Below are positions 1-6,756 of a stretch of 7,431 bases of DNA, in pieces (the first letter of the stretch is position 1; each line of letters opens with the position of its first letter). The translations under genes were made by a program, and so were the position numbers. Under the pieces are notes generated by a model. That model was not told the origin of the DNA. It worked only from the letters and a program-made list of their open reading frames with translations, and ran no database searches. Origin of the DNA: Acidobacteriota bacterium (GTDB taxonomy: Bacteria; Acidobacteriota; Terriglobia; UBA7540); the NCBI GenBank assembly GCA_021828225.1, contig JAKASH010000138.1, positions 1-7,431 of the forward strand, read 5' to 3'.

Positions 1-147
1 GTTTCCGCCAGTGACCGCCGAGCCGAGATCCGCCCTGCCCAGCTTCCTCCGGTTTTGGGATCGTTGCTTCTAGCCTATCGTTCCGCAGGGATCGAACTAC
101 CGTTCGGTATGATCAGAGATTGGACAAAACCGAACGATCAATCCTGA
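1..147 (+). CDS. C-terminal end of an unidentified protein, possibly an ASKHA/BadF-type sugar kinase (partial)
   Basis: Frame 1 is open from the left edge for 48 codons and ends in TGA at 145-147; the start lies outside the window. The composition reads like real protein: an Arg/Glu-rich stretch, then a PPVLGSLLLAYRSAGIELP segment that looks like an amphipathic helix, then a polar tail. A 'PPV.GALLLA...AG' ending is, from memory, common at the C-terminus of BadF/BadG/BcrA-type N-acetylglucosamine kinases and other ASKHA-fold proteins. That is the basis for the tentative family; nothing catalytic is visible. The gene lies 69 nt upstream of the exported glycosidase on the same strand, so the two may share a transcript. 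An open stretch of 48 codons alone could occur by chance, so the support comes mostly from the residue pattern. I am fairly sure it is coding and unsure of the family. Confidence 0.55.
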   Translation, partial: VSASDRRAEIRPAQLPPVLGSLLLAYRSAGIELPFGMIRDWTKPNDQS

Positions 148-207
148 AGGGCCTCCCCTTCGCTCGCTTTCATTCTAAACGCATCTAAACAAAACATAAG
201 TTGATAT

Positions 208-212
208 GGAGG
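208..212 (+). promoter_or_regulatory. Ribosome binding site of the exported glycosidase-like gene
   Basis: GGAGG stands 4 nt before the ATG at 217, a strong Shine-Dalgarno match. It fixes the start, which also leads straight into a signal peptide. The rest of 148-216 holds a 10-nt near-tandem repeat (171-180 and 181-190, both ending in TCTAAAC) and no convincing -35/-10 pair. Confidence 0.75.
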
Positions 213-216
213 ACTC

Positions 217-2565
217 ATGAAACGCGCAGCTGCAGTATGCTTAATATCAATACTCGTACTCATTTCAGCAGACCTTAAGGCACAAATGGTTAACCCGGAC
301 ATCGATAAGCCCGGAGATCCATTCAGTTACCCGGCCTGCTCGACCGATGAAATCGCGGTTCAAAATGCGCCAATGGGCACAGAAATTACACCAGCGGGGT
401 ATCTGTACACTGGATATGGCGAGCTGATGTTTTCAATTGGCAATCCGCCACACCCCGCTTCTCAACGCATCCGAACTCTCGAAAAAGGGTACCTGCCCAT
501 CATTCATTACACCTACTCGGACGGCACTGTCCGGTATGATCTGACAACCTTCGCGGACACGCTCTCAAGCCAAAGCCAGGATCGCGATCCGGTGAATTTC
601 GTCCGCGTGATGGCAAGAAATACGGGTCTCGAAAAGCGCACTTCCTACTTTAGCGTTGCCTTCCCGTACACAGGTGGAACGAGTTATCGCAACCCATGCG
701 GCCTCGTCTCTCATCGCTTTCGGCGCCCCGTAGTTCCCGCCAAACCTGGCGACTACTCTCAACCGGGCGTCGTCTTCAACCCTCACTGGGTCTATGGATT
801 CACGCGCGACTTCGCTACGCGGTCCGGCAAAGTTGTCTACCAGTTCCCCACTGTTCCCAAGCCCGTTCTATGGCTGACGGAGACCGTCCGCTATCGCAAA
901 CCGGAACAAGCGAGCATTTCACCCGAGACTCCCGTCATGGTGGTCCAGTACGCACTCCACCTGCAGCCTGGAAGCTCACAGACGCTGGTCTTCAAGATGC
1001 CGGTTCGTCCAATCGCCGTTGACGATACGAGTGCGACCAAAGAGCTGGAATCCTCCGACTTCGACGCTGCCTTCAAGCAGACCGTGGGTGTTTGGGAGAA
1101 GAGACTAAGCCAGGGCATTCAAATCAGCCTGCCGGAAAAGGAAGTAACGAACACCTTCAAGGCAAACCTTATTTACGACATGATGGCGCGGGACCATGTG
1201 GGCGACAACTACATCCAGACGGTCAATAAACTCCAATACCATGCCTTCTGGTTGAGGGATGGCTCACACATCATGAATGCCTACGATGTGACGGGATACC
1301 TGAATCTCGTTCGGCAGAGCCTGCCATTTTTCCTGAAGTTTCAGAGGCCTGACGGTCTGTTTATTTCCCAGCCCGGCCAATATGACGGGTGGGGGCAAGC
1401 GCTTTGGGCTTTTGGCCGCTACTATCAGTTTTCTCACGACCGGGCCTTTGCACAAAGCGTCTTCCCGGCGGTCCTGCGGGCCGTCCATTGGCTGGAGCGC
1501 GCGCGGGAAAAAGACCCGCTGCATATCATGCCCGCGGGAAATCCGCATGATGATGAATTTCATGTCACAGCTCATGTGACGGGGCACAACTTCTGGGCAC
1601 TTGATGGACTGAAAGAGGCAATCGTGCTGGCCAAAGCCGTGGGGAATGACGCCGCTGTCCGGGAATTTCAACAGGACTATGATAACTATCATCAGGTCCT
1701 GTTTCGCAAGCTCGACAGCATTGGGGCGAAGGATGACGACTACATCCCGCCGGGGATTGATGTTGCGGGAGGGCAGAATTGGGGCAACATGGACGTTTTG
1801 TTTCCAGAAATGCTTTTGCCAGCAAACAATCCTTTAGTAACAGGCACGCTGCGGCGAGTGCGGGAGACATACGCTGAGGGTCTGATTACCTACGCCGGCC
1901 ACCTTCACGATTACATCGGATTCAGGAATACAGAAACCGAGCTCATCCTTGGAGATCAGCAGCAGGCTATCAAAGATCTTTACGCGGAGCTCGTTCACAC
2001 TTCGTCAACCCATGCGGGATGGGAAGTGGGTCCGCTGCCATGGACCACGCGCGATTTTGGGAATGACCTGGCGCCGCACGGCTGGTTTGCCGCCGCCTAC
2101 GTGGTCCTGCTCCGCAACATGCTGGTTCGGGAACAGGGCGACAACCTGCATCTGCTGTCTGCCTTATCTCCCGATTGGACCCGGCCGGGCGATACGATCA
2201 AGGTGTCCAACGCTCCCACCGAATTCGGCCGCATAGCAATGGATTGCAAGTTCAGCAGCAGCGGCATGCACATGGACCTGCACGCCGATTTTCAGCACAA
2301 GCCCAACCACATTGTCGTCCACTTGCCGTGGTTCGTGACTGCGAAGAGTGCAACGGTGGACGGGAAGCCAGCTCAAGTTCACCAGCAGAGCCTTTCAATC
2401 CCCCCTTCTTCGCGCGAGATTGATGTTGTATGGACCGCTCACAGTCCGGCTCCCGTCATGAGCTATCGTTCTGCGGTGAAGGCTTTCCTGATGGAATACC
2501 GCGCGCACTATCAAAAGTTTCTCCGGGATGGATCACCTGACCGGAAGCCGATCAAGATGTACTGA
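217..2565 (+). CDS. Exported six-hairpin glycosidase-like protein, family unassigned
   Basis: A 782-residue protein, probably a glycan-cleaving hydrolase acting outside the cytoplasmic membrane. Residues 1-22 form a Sec signal peptide: Lys-Arg, a hydrophobic core (VCLISILVLISA), then LKA-Q as the likely cut site, with no lipobox. Residues about 45-290 look like a beta-sandwich. Residues about 300-640 look helical, as in an (alpha/alpha)6 barrel. This part has FWLRDG at 344-349, resembling the WxRD substrate-binding motif of clan GH-L (GH15-type) enzymes, then YDGWGQ at 389-394, an acidic HDDE at 444-447 and GWE at 601-603. D445, D446, E447 and E603 are candidate catalytic acids, but I cannot assign roles. 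Residues about 650-740 look like another beta domain, followed by a basic tail. The GGAGG before ATG 217 supports the start. The gene is convergent with the ROK kinase gene. Homologues may be annotated as glycogen debranching-like or hypothetical. Coding status is near certain; fold is likely; substrate is unknown. Confidence 0.85.
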   Translation: MKRAAAVCLISILVLISADLKAQMVNPDIDKPGDPFSYPACSTDEIAVQNAPMGTEITPAGYLYTGYGELMFSIGNPPHPASQRIRTLEKGYLPIIHYTYSDGTVRYDLTTFADTLSSQSQDRDPVNFVRVMARNTGLEKRTSYFSVAFPYTGGTSYRNPCGLVSHRFRRPVVPAKPGDYSQPGVVFNPHWVYGFTRDFATRSGKVVYQFPTVPKPVLWLTETVRYRKPEQASISPETPVMVVQYALHLQPGSSQTLVFKMPVRPIAVDDTSATKELESSDFDAAFKQTVGVWEKRLSQGIQISLPEKEVTNTFKANLIYDMMARDHVGDNYIQTVNKLQYHAFWLRDGSHIMNAYDVTGYLNLVRQSLPFFLKFQRPDGLFISQPGQYDGWGQALWAFGRYYQFSHDRAFAQSVFPAVLRAVHWLERAREKDPLHIMPAGNPHDDEFHVTAHVTGHNFWALDGLKEAIVLAKAVGNDAAVREFQQDYDNYHQVLFRKLDSIGAKDDDYIPPGIDVAGGQNWGNMDVLFPEMLLPANNPLVTGTLRRVRETYAEGLITYAGHLHDYIGFRNTETELILGDQQQAIKDLYAELVHTSSTHAGWEVGPLPWTTRDFGNDLAPHGWFAAAYVVLLRNMLVREQGDNLHLLSALSPDWTRPGDTIKVSNAPTEFGRIAMDCKFSSSGMHMDLHADFQHKPNHIVVHLPWFVTAKSATVDGKPAQVHQQSLSIPPSSREIDVVWTAHSPAPVMSYRSAVKAFLMEYRAHYQKFLRDGSPDRKPIKMY

Positions 2566-2680
2566 ATCGGCCGGACGGTGCGATTTCCGCTTCGCGCAAC
2601 GGCAAACCGCTGGCGACGGTGGTAATCGCTCCGTCTTCAAACCGTCCCGCCACTTCGCGTTGATAGTGGCGATGATCCAT
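2552..2680 (-). CDS. Possible small ORF of 42 codons, hypothetical
   Basis: On the minus strand an ATG at 2680 opens 42 codons to a TGA at 2554-2552, overlapping the last 14 nt of the convergent glycosidase gene. The peptide begins MDHRHYQREVAGRFEDGAI and has a mixed, protein-like composition without low-complexity runs. The frame is also open upstream of the ATG, into the 3' end of the ROK kinase gene. The possible Shine-Dalgarno (TTGGA, 5 nt before the ATG) is weak. It lies 35 nt after the ROK kinase stop, so it could be translated from the same mRNA. I recognise no family. It could equally be the remnant of a longer gene or a chance ORF. Confidence 0.25.
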   Translation of the reverse strand: MDHRHYQREVAGRFEDGAITTVASGLPLREAEIAPSGRFSTS

Positions 2681-2712
2681 GGTTCCAATCTGTAACTGCA
2701 AACCTGGAACCA
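2680..2712. repeat. 8-bp inverted repeat between the convergent genes, possible weak terminator
   Basis: TGGTTCCA at 2680-2687 pairs with TGGAACCA at 2705-2712 across a 17-nt loop, starting 3 nt after the ROK kinase stop codon. It could form a hairpin at the 3' end of the minus-strand operon. No T-run follows the stem on either strand and the loop is long, so it is not a convincing intrinsic terminator. It would also overlap the start of the possible small ORF. Confidence 0.3.
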
Positions 2713-2715
2713 CCC

Positions 2716-3669
2716 TCAGACCAACTCCAGGGCCAGGGCTGCGGCACCATACAACGGAGAGTAATTGCCCAATTCTGCCTGCACAACTTCCGTGGAATAC
2801 TTCAGCATCGGCGCTGAAAGCTCATCGAGAAACTCGTGCACCGGGTCCAGCAATACTTTCCCTGCAAGGGCTACGCCTCCTCCCAGGATGATCTTGTCGG
2901 GATTTAGAACACGAATCGCGACAAGAAGTCCTCGCGCAAGAGCTCGGGCTGTTTCACGAACAATGAAGAGCGCGCCAGTTTCTCCCATCCCGGCGGCACG
3001 GAAAATTGCTTCGGCGGTAATCTGCTCAGGATCGCCGGAGGAAAGTTGGATGGTTCTGGACATGATCTCCGGCTTTCTCCTCGCCAGCCCTCGGCCTCGA
3101 AGGCCGATAGCCGTTCCTGAACAAATCGTCTCCAGGCATCCCCGTCCTCCGCAGGAACAGACAGCGCCCGCACCCGAGACAGTAATATGGCCAAACTCTC
3201 CGGCCATGGAGTCCTTGCCTCGAAGGACGCCTCCGCGGCACACCACGCCGCCCCCGATACCGGTGCTGATCGTGAGGTATACGATCGAATCCGTTCCTCG
3301 TCCGGCTCCGTACCGAAACTCGCCAAGGGCTCCGGCGTTGGCATCGTTGTCCACGAGGCACTTGAGGTTCAACCGATCCTCTACCCATCGCCCCAACTCA
3401 AAACCTTGCCAGCCGGGGACGTGCATCGAACTGACCCGCTGCCGTTTAAAGTCGACGGGTCCACCGAAGCTGATTCCGCATGCTCTTACGGGTTCGTCCA
3501 CTCTCGCTATCAGATCCTGCGCTCGTTCTCGAATCTCGTTGAGCATCCAGTCGCGTCCCCCGGATAACTCTGTCTCGCCCTCCGAGAGAAACAAACGGCG
3601 GCCCTCGGCGTCAAACAGGCCCACCCGGAAGCGAGTACCGCCTATATCAACCGCGAGCACGTTGATCAT
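2716..3669 (-). CDS. ROK-family sugar kinase (glucokinase or amino-sugar kinase type)
   Basis: A 317-residue cytoplasmic kinase expected to move phosphate from ATP to glucose or an amino sugar such as GlcNAc or ManNAc. The ROK features are complete: phosphate-binding VDIGGTRFRVGLFD at 7-20, GGPVDF at 69-74, VDND at 106-109 with D109 the likely catalytic base, STGIGGG at 135-141, EFGH at 158-161, and the zinc site formed by H161 with C171, C173 and C178 in CSCGGRGC. IILGGG lies near the C-terminal nucleotide-binding part. There is no N-terminal helix-turn-helix, so it is a kinase and not a ROK repressor. I chose ATG 3669 because it sits three residues before the conserved strand and has GAGGA upstream, though the 11-nt spacing is long; a TTG at 3687 would add six residues. 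It lies 48 nt after rapZ on the same strand. Substrate cannot be settled from motifs alone. Confidence 0.9.
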   Translation of the reverse strand: MINVLAVDIGGTRFRVGLFDAEGRRLFLSEGETELSGGRDWMLNEIRERAQDLIARVDEPVRACGISFGGPVDFKRQRVSSMHVPGWQGFELGRWVEDRLNLKCLVDNDANAGALGEFRYGAGRGTDSIVYLTISTGIGGGVVCRGGVLRGKDSMAGEFGHITVSGAGAVCSCGGRGCLETICSGTAIGLRGRGLARRKPEIMSRTIQLSSGDPEQITAEAIFRAAGMGETGALFIVRETARALARGLLVAIRVLNPDKIILGGGVALAGKVLLDPVHEFLDELSAPMLKYSTEVVQAELGNYSPLYGAAALALELV

Positions 3670-3680
3670 CTCTTGTCGCT

Positions 3681-3685
3681 TCCTC
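3681..3685 (-). promoter_or_regulatory. Candidate ribosome binding site of the ROK kinase
   Basis: GAGGA is read on the minus strand 11 nt before ATG 3669. The spacing is longer than ideal. Its first base is the last base of the alternative TTG start at 3687-3685, so the site can serve only the ATG. The rest of the rapZ-ROK gap shows no promoter or terminator. Confidence 0.4.
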
Positions 3686-3717
3686 AATTATTCCGGTGCT
3701 TCCGCAAGCTTATGCAC

Positions 3718-4614
3718 CTAGGGGGAGTGGTTCTGCCGGAGGTCGCGGTGTGACACTTTGATCTGGTAGCCTTCTTCTTCCAGAAGGCTTCCGATACGTT
3801 CCGCAAGTGCCACTGACCGATGGCGTCCTCCAGTACAACCTATCGCGATCGTCAAATAGCTCTTGCCTTCACGAACATAGTGCGGGAGCAGGAAAAGGAG
3901 GAGGCCGGAAACCCGTCTGATAAATTCCCTGGTCTGGCTGTAGGACTCGATGTATTGTTTGACCTCCGGATCACAACCGGACTTTTCGCGCAGCTCGGAA
4001 ACGTAGTTAGGGTTTGGGAGAAATCGAACGTCGAAAACCAGGTCGGCATCATGCGGCACACCGTGCTTGAAGCCGAACGAAAGGACTGAGATCAGCATTG
4101 TCTTGCGCTGGCGGCCTCCAAATCGGTCCTGGATCAGTTGCCGAAGTTCATGAACGTTCAGCCCGCTGGTATCGATAACCGCGTCGGCAAGCTGGCGCAT
4201 GGGTTTGAGCAGGGATCGCTCAAGTCGGATGCCCTCTCGAACCGGCAGATTGCGGCCGAGAGGATGCGGCCGACGAGTCTCTTCAAACCTCTGGATCAAA
4301 GCTTCGTCGGAAGCTTCGAGAAACACCAGAGAGAGTTTAAGACCGTCACGACCGAGATCATGGAAAGTTACAGGAAGCTGGCTTAGGGCTTCACCTTCAC
4401 GAATGTCAACCACGACGGCGGAACGTGCAATGTGGCTCCCTGGAGCCGCACACATGTCGGCAAACTTGGGAATCAGACCAATCGGTAGGTTATCAACACA
4501 ATAATAGCCCAGGTCTTCAAAGGCCTTCAGCGCAGAGCCTTTGCCTGAGCCACTAAGGCCTGTGATGACAACAAGTCGGCGGGTTGCGATCCTCCTGGCA
4601 GGCGCCTTCTTCAT
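3718..4614 (-). CDS. rapZ: RapZ-family RNase adapter / nucleotide-binding protein
   Basis: A 298-residue RapZ (YvcJ/YhbJ) protein, close to the 284 of E. coli. In E. coli it binds glucosamine-6-phosphate and the small RNAs GlmZ/GlmY and guides RNase E, so setting GlmS and amino-sugar supply; in Firmicutes it affects competence and other traits. Seen here: a P-loop at 19-27 (GLSGSGKGS), EDLGYYCVDNLP at 33-44, VVDIR at 68-72, FLEASDE..IQRF..TRR at 98-115, and the C-terminal domain with FGFKHG, DVRFLPNPNY and GCTGGRHRS at 259-267, the part that binds RNA and sugar phosphate in E. coli. The residue after the P-loop lysine is G26, where E. coli has Ser and B. subtilis has Thr. ATG 4614 is the only reasonable start, although its Shine-Dalgarno is poor. 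It lies 100 nt after hpf, with no ptsN in between. Confidence 0.95.
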   Translation of the reverse strand: MKKAPARRIATRRLVVITGLSGSGKGSALKAFEDLGYYCVDNLPIGLIPKFADMCAAPGSHIARSAVVVDIREGEALSQLPVTFHDLGRDGLKLSLVFLEASDEALIQRFEETRRPHPLGRNLPVREGIRLERSLLKPMRQLADAVIDTSGLNVHELRQLIQDRFGGRQRKTMLISVLSFGFKHGVPHDADLVFDVRFLPNPNYVSELREKSGCDPEVKQYIESYSQTREFIRRVSGLLLFLLPHYVREGKSYLTIAIGCTGGRHRSVALAERIGSLLEEEGYQIKVSHRDLRQNHSP

Positions 4615-4714
4615 GGATACCGTGCAGACCCAAAATCGACCTTGGAAACAAACCGAACAACGAACCGGTTCAGAGGCAACACGATCGCTCTTACTGCTTT
4701 ACCCGTACAAGGTT

Positions 4715-5251
4715 TTATGGCTCGGGTTCGATTAAGCCAAGTTTTCCATCGGGTCGACGATAAACAACATTCACTCGCTCACTTTTGGCGTTCCGAAAGA
4801 CTACGACTCCACTCAATACTGTATCCAGGGACTCGATGGCCTCTTCGAGCGTCAAAGGCTTTACCGGAAGCCTTTCCGTTTCGACCACCAGGCGCTCTTC
4901 GTGGTCCACCTGACTGCTCGTAAAAACATTCAGAAGGATATTAGAAGTGGGTTTGGGACGGCGTTTTTGCGTGCGCTTTTTCGTCAGGCGGCTGACCGCC
5001 TGGCGTTCCAGTTTGTCGAGAGCACCCTTGATGGCGCTTCGAGGATCTGCTGCTTCCATAACACTGACAAGTGTCTGGTCCCGAAATGTCGCTGTAATCT
5101 CAGCCGTGCGGCGGTGTTTTTCTGCACCCAGAATAACATGTAGCTTTGGACGACCCGGAAGAAGCCGTTCCAGCTTTCTCAAGCGCTCGTGAGTATACTG
5201 GCGCAAGCCCGGCGTCACATTCACCTGGCGTCCAGTGAAATCAACATCCAT
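4715..5251 (-). CDS. hpf: Long-form ribosome hibernation promoting factor
   Basis: A 178-residue HPF of the long type. Residues 1 to about 100 form the beta-alpha-beta-beta-beta-alpha domain (MDVDFTGRQVNVTPGLR onward) that sits in the 30S decoding region and blocks mRNA and tRNA. A basic linker follows (TKKRTQKRRPKP). Residues about 122-178 are the dimerisation domain, with VKPLTLEEAI and VVYRRPDGKLGLIEPE, which in other bacteria joins two 70S ribosomes into a 100S dimer. I prefer ATG 5251: AGGGAGGT stands 6 nt upstream, and the protein then begins where the family does. An in-frame ATG at 5305 overlaps the rpoN stop (ATGA) and would add 18 residues unlike the family, with its purine run abutting the start codon. 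Co-oriented with and 50 nt after rpoN. Confidence 0.95.
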   Translation of the reverse strand: MDVDFTGRQVNVTPGLRQYTHERLRKLERLLPGRPKLHVILGAEKHRRTAEITATFRDQTLVSVMEAADPRSAIKGALDKLERQAVSRLTKKRTQKRRPKPTSNILLNVFTSSQVDHEERLVVETERLPVKPLTLEEAIESLDTVLSGVVVFRNAKSERVNVVYRRPDGKLGLIEPEP

Positions 5252-5257
5252 CACAGT

Positions 5258-5265
5258 ACCTCCCT
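5258..5265 (-). promoter_or_regulatory. Ribosome binding site that decides the hpf start
   Basis: AGGGAGGT on the minus strand lies 6 nt before ATG 5251, the strongest Shine-Dalgarno match seen in the window. It argues for the internal start over the upstream ATG at 5305, which lacks a properly spaced site. Confidence 0.75.
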
Positions 5266-5301
5266 GAACCGTTTTCTGAATTGGCGATGCAGCAGGAGTG
5301 T

Positions 5302-6756
5302 TCATCCTTTTACCCGACGCTGATGCGTACTGGGAATTTTCATGTCTTCGCGGTACTTGGCGACCGTGCGGCGGGTGACATCAAAACCTTGTTCATGCAA
5401 ACGGCGCATGATGCTTTCGTCGGTGAGGGGATGGGCTGAATCCTCTTCTTCAATCATCTTCTTCACAATCCGTTTCAGGTGGATCAACGAGGTATTCCCC
5501 CCGCTGGGCCCCTGGACAGATTCGGAAAAGAAATAGCGAAGCTCGTGAACACCCTGCGGCGTGTGAGCGTATTTGTTGGCGACGGCACGGCTGACCGTCG
5601 AAGGGTGGACACCAACTTCTTCAGCCACCTCTTTAATCATCATCGGCCGCAGGTAATCGATTCCCTTTTCAAGGAATTCGCCCTGGCGGCGGATAATGGA
5701 CTCACATACCCGGACAATCGTATGCTTGCGCTGCTCGATGTTCTTGATGAGTTGCAAAGCGGAATTGCACCGCTCTTTGACATAACTGCGCACCTCACGG
5801 GTCGCCGCCCCATCTGAGAGAAGCCGCCGGTAATGGCGGCTCAGGCGCAACTGAGGCAACCCGTCCTCATTCAGGCGCACTTCGTAACCATCGCTTGTCT
5901 TCACGATAAAGACGTCCGGTTCGATCAGTTGAGGCTGTATTTTGTTGTAGCGCTGGCCCGGCCTGGGATCGAGCTTACGAATGATTTCAATGGCCTTTTC
6001 GACAGCCGGCACGGGGCGGTCAAGAGCCCGTGCGATTTCCCGATAGTGCTTGTTTTGAAGCAGCTTCAAATGATCCGAGACAATCTGGGCGGCAAGCGTG
6101 CTTTCAGGAGCCAGGGCACGAAGCTGAATCAGCAGACATTCCCGCACGTCCCTTGCCGCCACACCCAGGGGATCGAATTCCTGGATCAGTTTGAGTGCAG
6201 CCTCGATGTCGGTCTGCTCATGTCCGCCTGTCTCCGCAATCTCCTCCAGGCCGGCGGTCAAGTACCCATCTTCGTTGAGGTTTCCAATAATCGAGTGGGC
6301 CGCATCCCGCACCGCATCCGAGCACTTGGACGCGCCCAACTGCCATTCCAGATGGTCTGTTAAGGATGACGGCTGAGCAAGGAAATTTTCAAAGGAGACC
6401 TTTTCGTAAACCTCGCCGGCAGGAGCTTTGAATCCCGGGTCCAGATAATCGCGGAAAAAGGACCCAAAATCAATCTCTTCAAAGGAATCACGATTTCCGT
6501 TTTCGGCAGGGTTCTGATCGGGGGCCAGTTCCGCTGTCCCGTTTGGCTCAACTTTTTGCGCGGCCTCGTCAACCGATGGAACATCCTCGGGAACCTCTTC
6601 CAGCACAGGATTGGCGACCATTTCCTCGTTGATCATGTCGCGCAATTCCAGCTTGTTCAGCGCCAACACGCTGACCATCTGGACAAGGCCCGGCGTCAGG
6701 ATCTGCTTCTGCGCCACCTTGAGGTTCAGACCGATTCTAGGTTGAGTGCCACCCAT
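5302..6756 (-). CDS. rpoN: RNA polymerase sigma-54 factor
   Basis: A full-length 484-residue sigma-54. It directs RNA polymerase to -24/-12 promoters and needs AAA+ activators to open them. Region I is at about 8-55 (LNLKVAQKQILTPGLVQMV to NPVLEEV). An acidic variable region II follows at about 56-110, and the core-binding domain from about 120. The helix-turn-helix is at about 373-395 (IKEVAEEVGVHPSTVSRA). The RpoN box at 461-470 reads TRRTVAKYRE, one residue off the usual ARRTVAKYRE. The protein ends in the typical IPS...RR tail. ATG 6756 overlaps the lptB stop in a TGATG junction, which suggests translational coupling; a TTG one codon upstream is the alternative. The Shine-Dalgarno is weak, which fits coupling. 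I saw no clear -24/-12 site in the intergenic gaps. Confidence 0.97.
   Translation of the reverse strand: MGGTQPRIGLNLKVAQKQILTPGLVQMVSVLALNKLELRDMINEEMVANPVLEEVPEDVPSVDEAAQKVEPNGTAELAPDQNPAENGNRDSFEEIDFGSFFRDYLDPGFKAPAGEVYEKVSFENFLAQPSSLTDHLEWQLGASKCSDAVRDAAHSIIGNLNEDGYLTAGLEEIAETGGHEQTDIEAALKLIQEFDPLGVAARDVRECLLIQLRALAPESTLAAQIVSDHLKLLQNKHYREIARALDRPVPAVEKAIEIIRKLDPRPGQRYNKIQPQLIEPDVFIVKTSDGYEVRLNEDGLPQLRLSRHYRRLLSDGAATREVRSYVKERCNSALQLIKNIEQRKHTIVRVCESIIRRQGEFLEKGIDYLRPMMIKEVAEEVGVHPSTVSRAVANKYAHTPQGVHELRYFFSESVQGPSGGNTSLIHLKRIVKKMIEEEDSAHPLTDESIMRRLHEQGFDVTRRTVAKYREDMKIPSTHQRRVKG

Noticed and set aside
101..136. Inverted repeat CGTTCGGT / ACCGAACG with a 20-nt spacer upstream of the glycosidase, considered as an operator
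   Set aside because: It falls inside the apparent coding region ending at 147, and the 8-bp arms are short enough to arise by chance.
146..161. Hairpin GAAGGG-CCTC-CCCTTC at the end of the left-edge gene, considered as a terminator
   Set aside because: The stem is only 6 bp, no T-run follows, and the next gene is close and on the same strand.
2765..3721. 318-codon plus-strand ORF opposite the ROK kinase
   Set aside because: It is antisense to a gene with complete ROK motifs, its product is rich in Arg, Ser and Pro with no recognisable domain, and it is explained by codon bias of the real gene.
4642..4660. Similarity of TTGGA...AAACCGAAC here to the stretch at 120-136, considered as a shared regulatory motif
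   Set aside because: The other copy lies in coding sequence, the two are in opposite orientation relative to their downstream genes, and the exact match is only 9 nt.
4615..4714. Possible promoter for rapZ in the hpf-rapZ gap, including the palindrome GAACCGGTTC at 4662-4671
   Set aside because: No -35/-10 or -24/-12 pair with correct spacing was found; a 10-bp palindrome alone is weak evidence.
5833..6363. 176-codon plus-strand ORF opposite rpoN
   Set aside because: It is a mirror of a full-length sigma-54 gene, with no domain of its own and no ribosome binding site noted.
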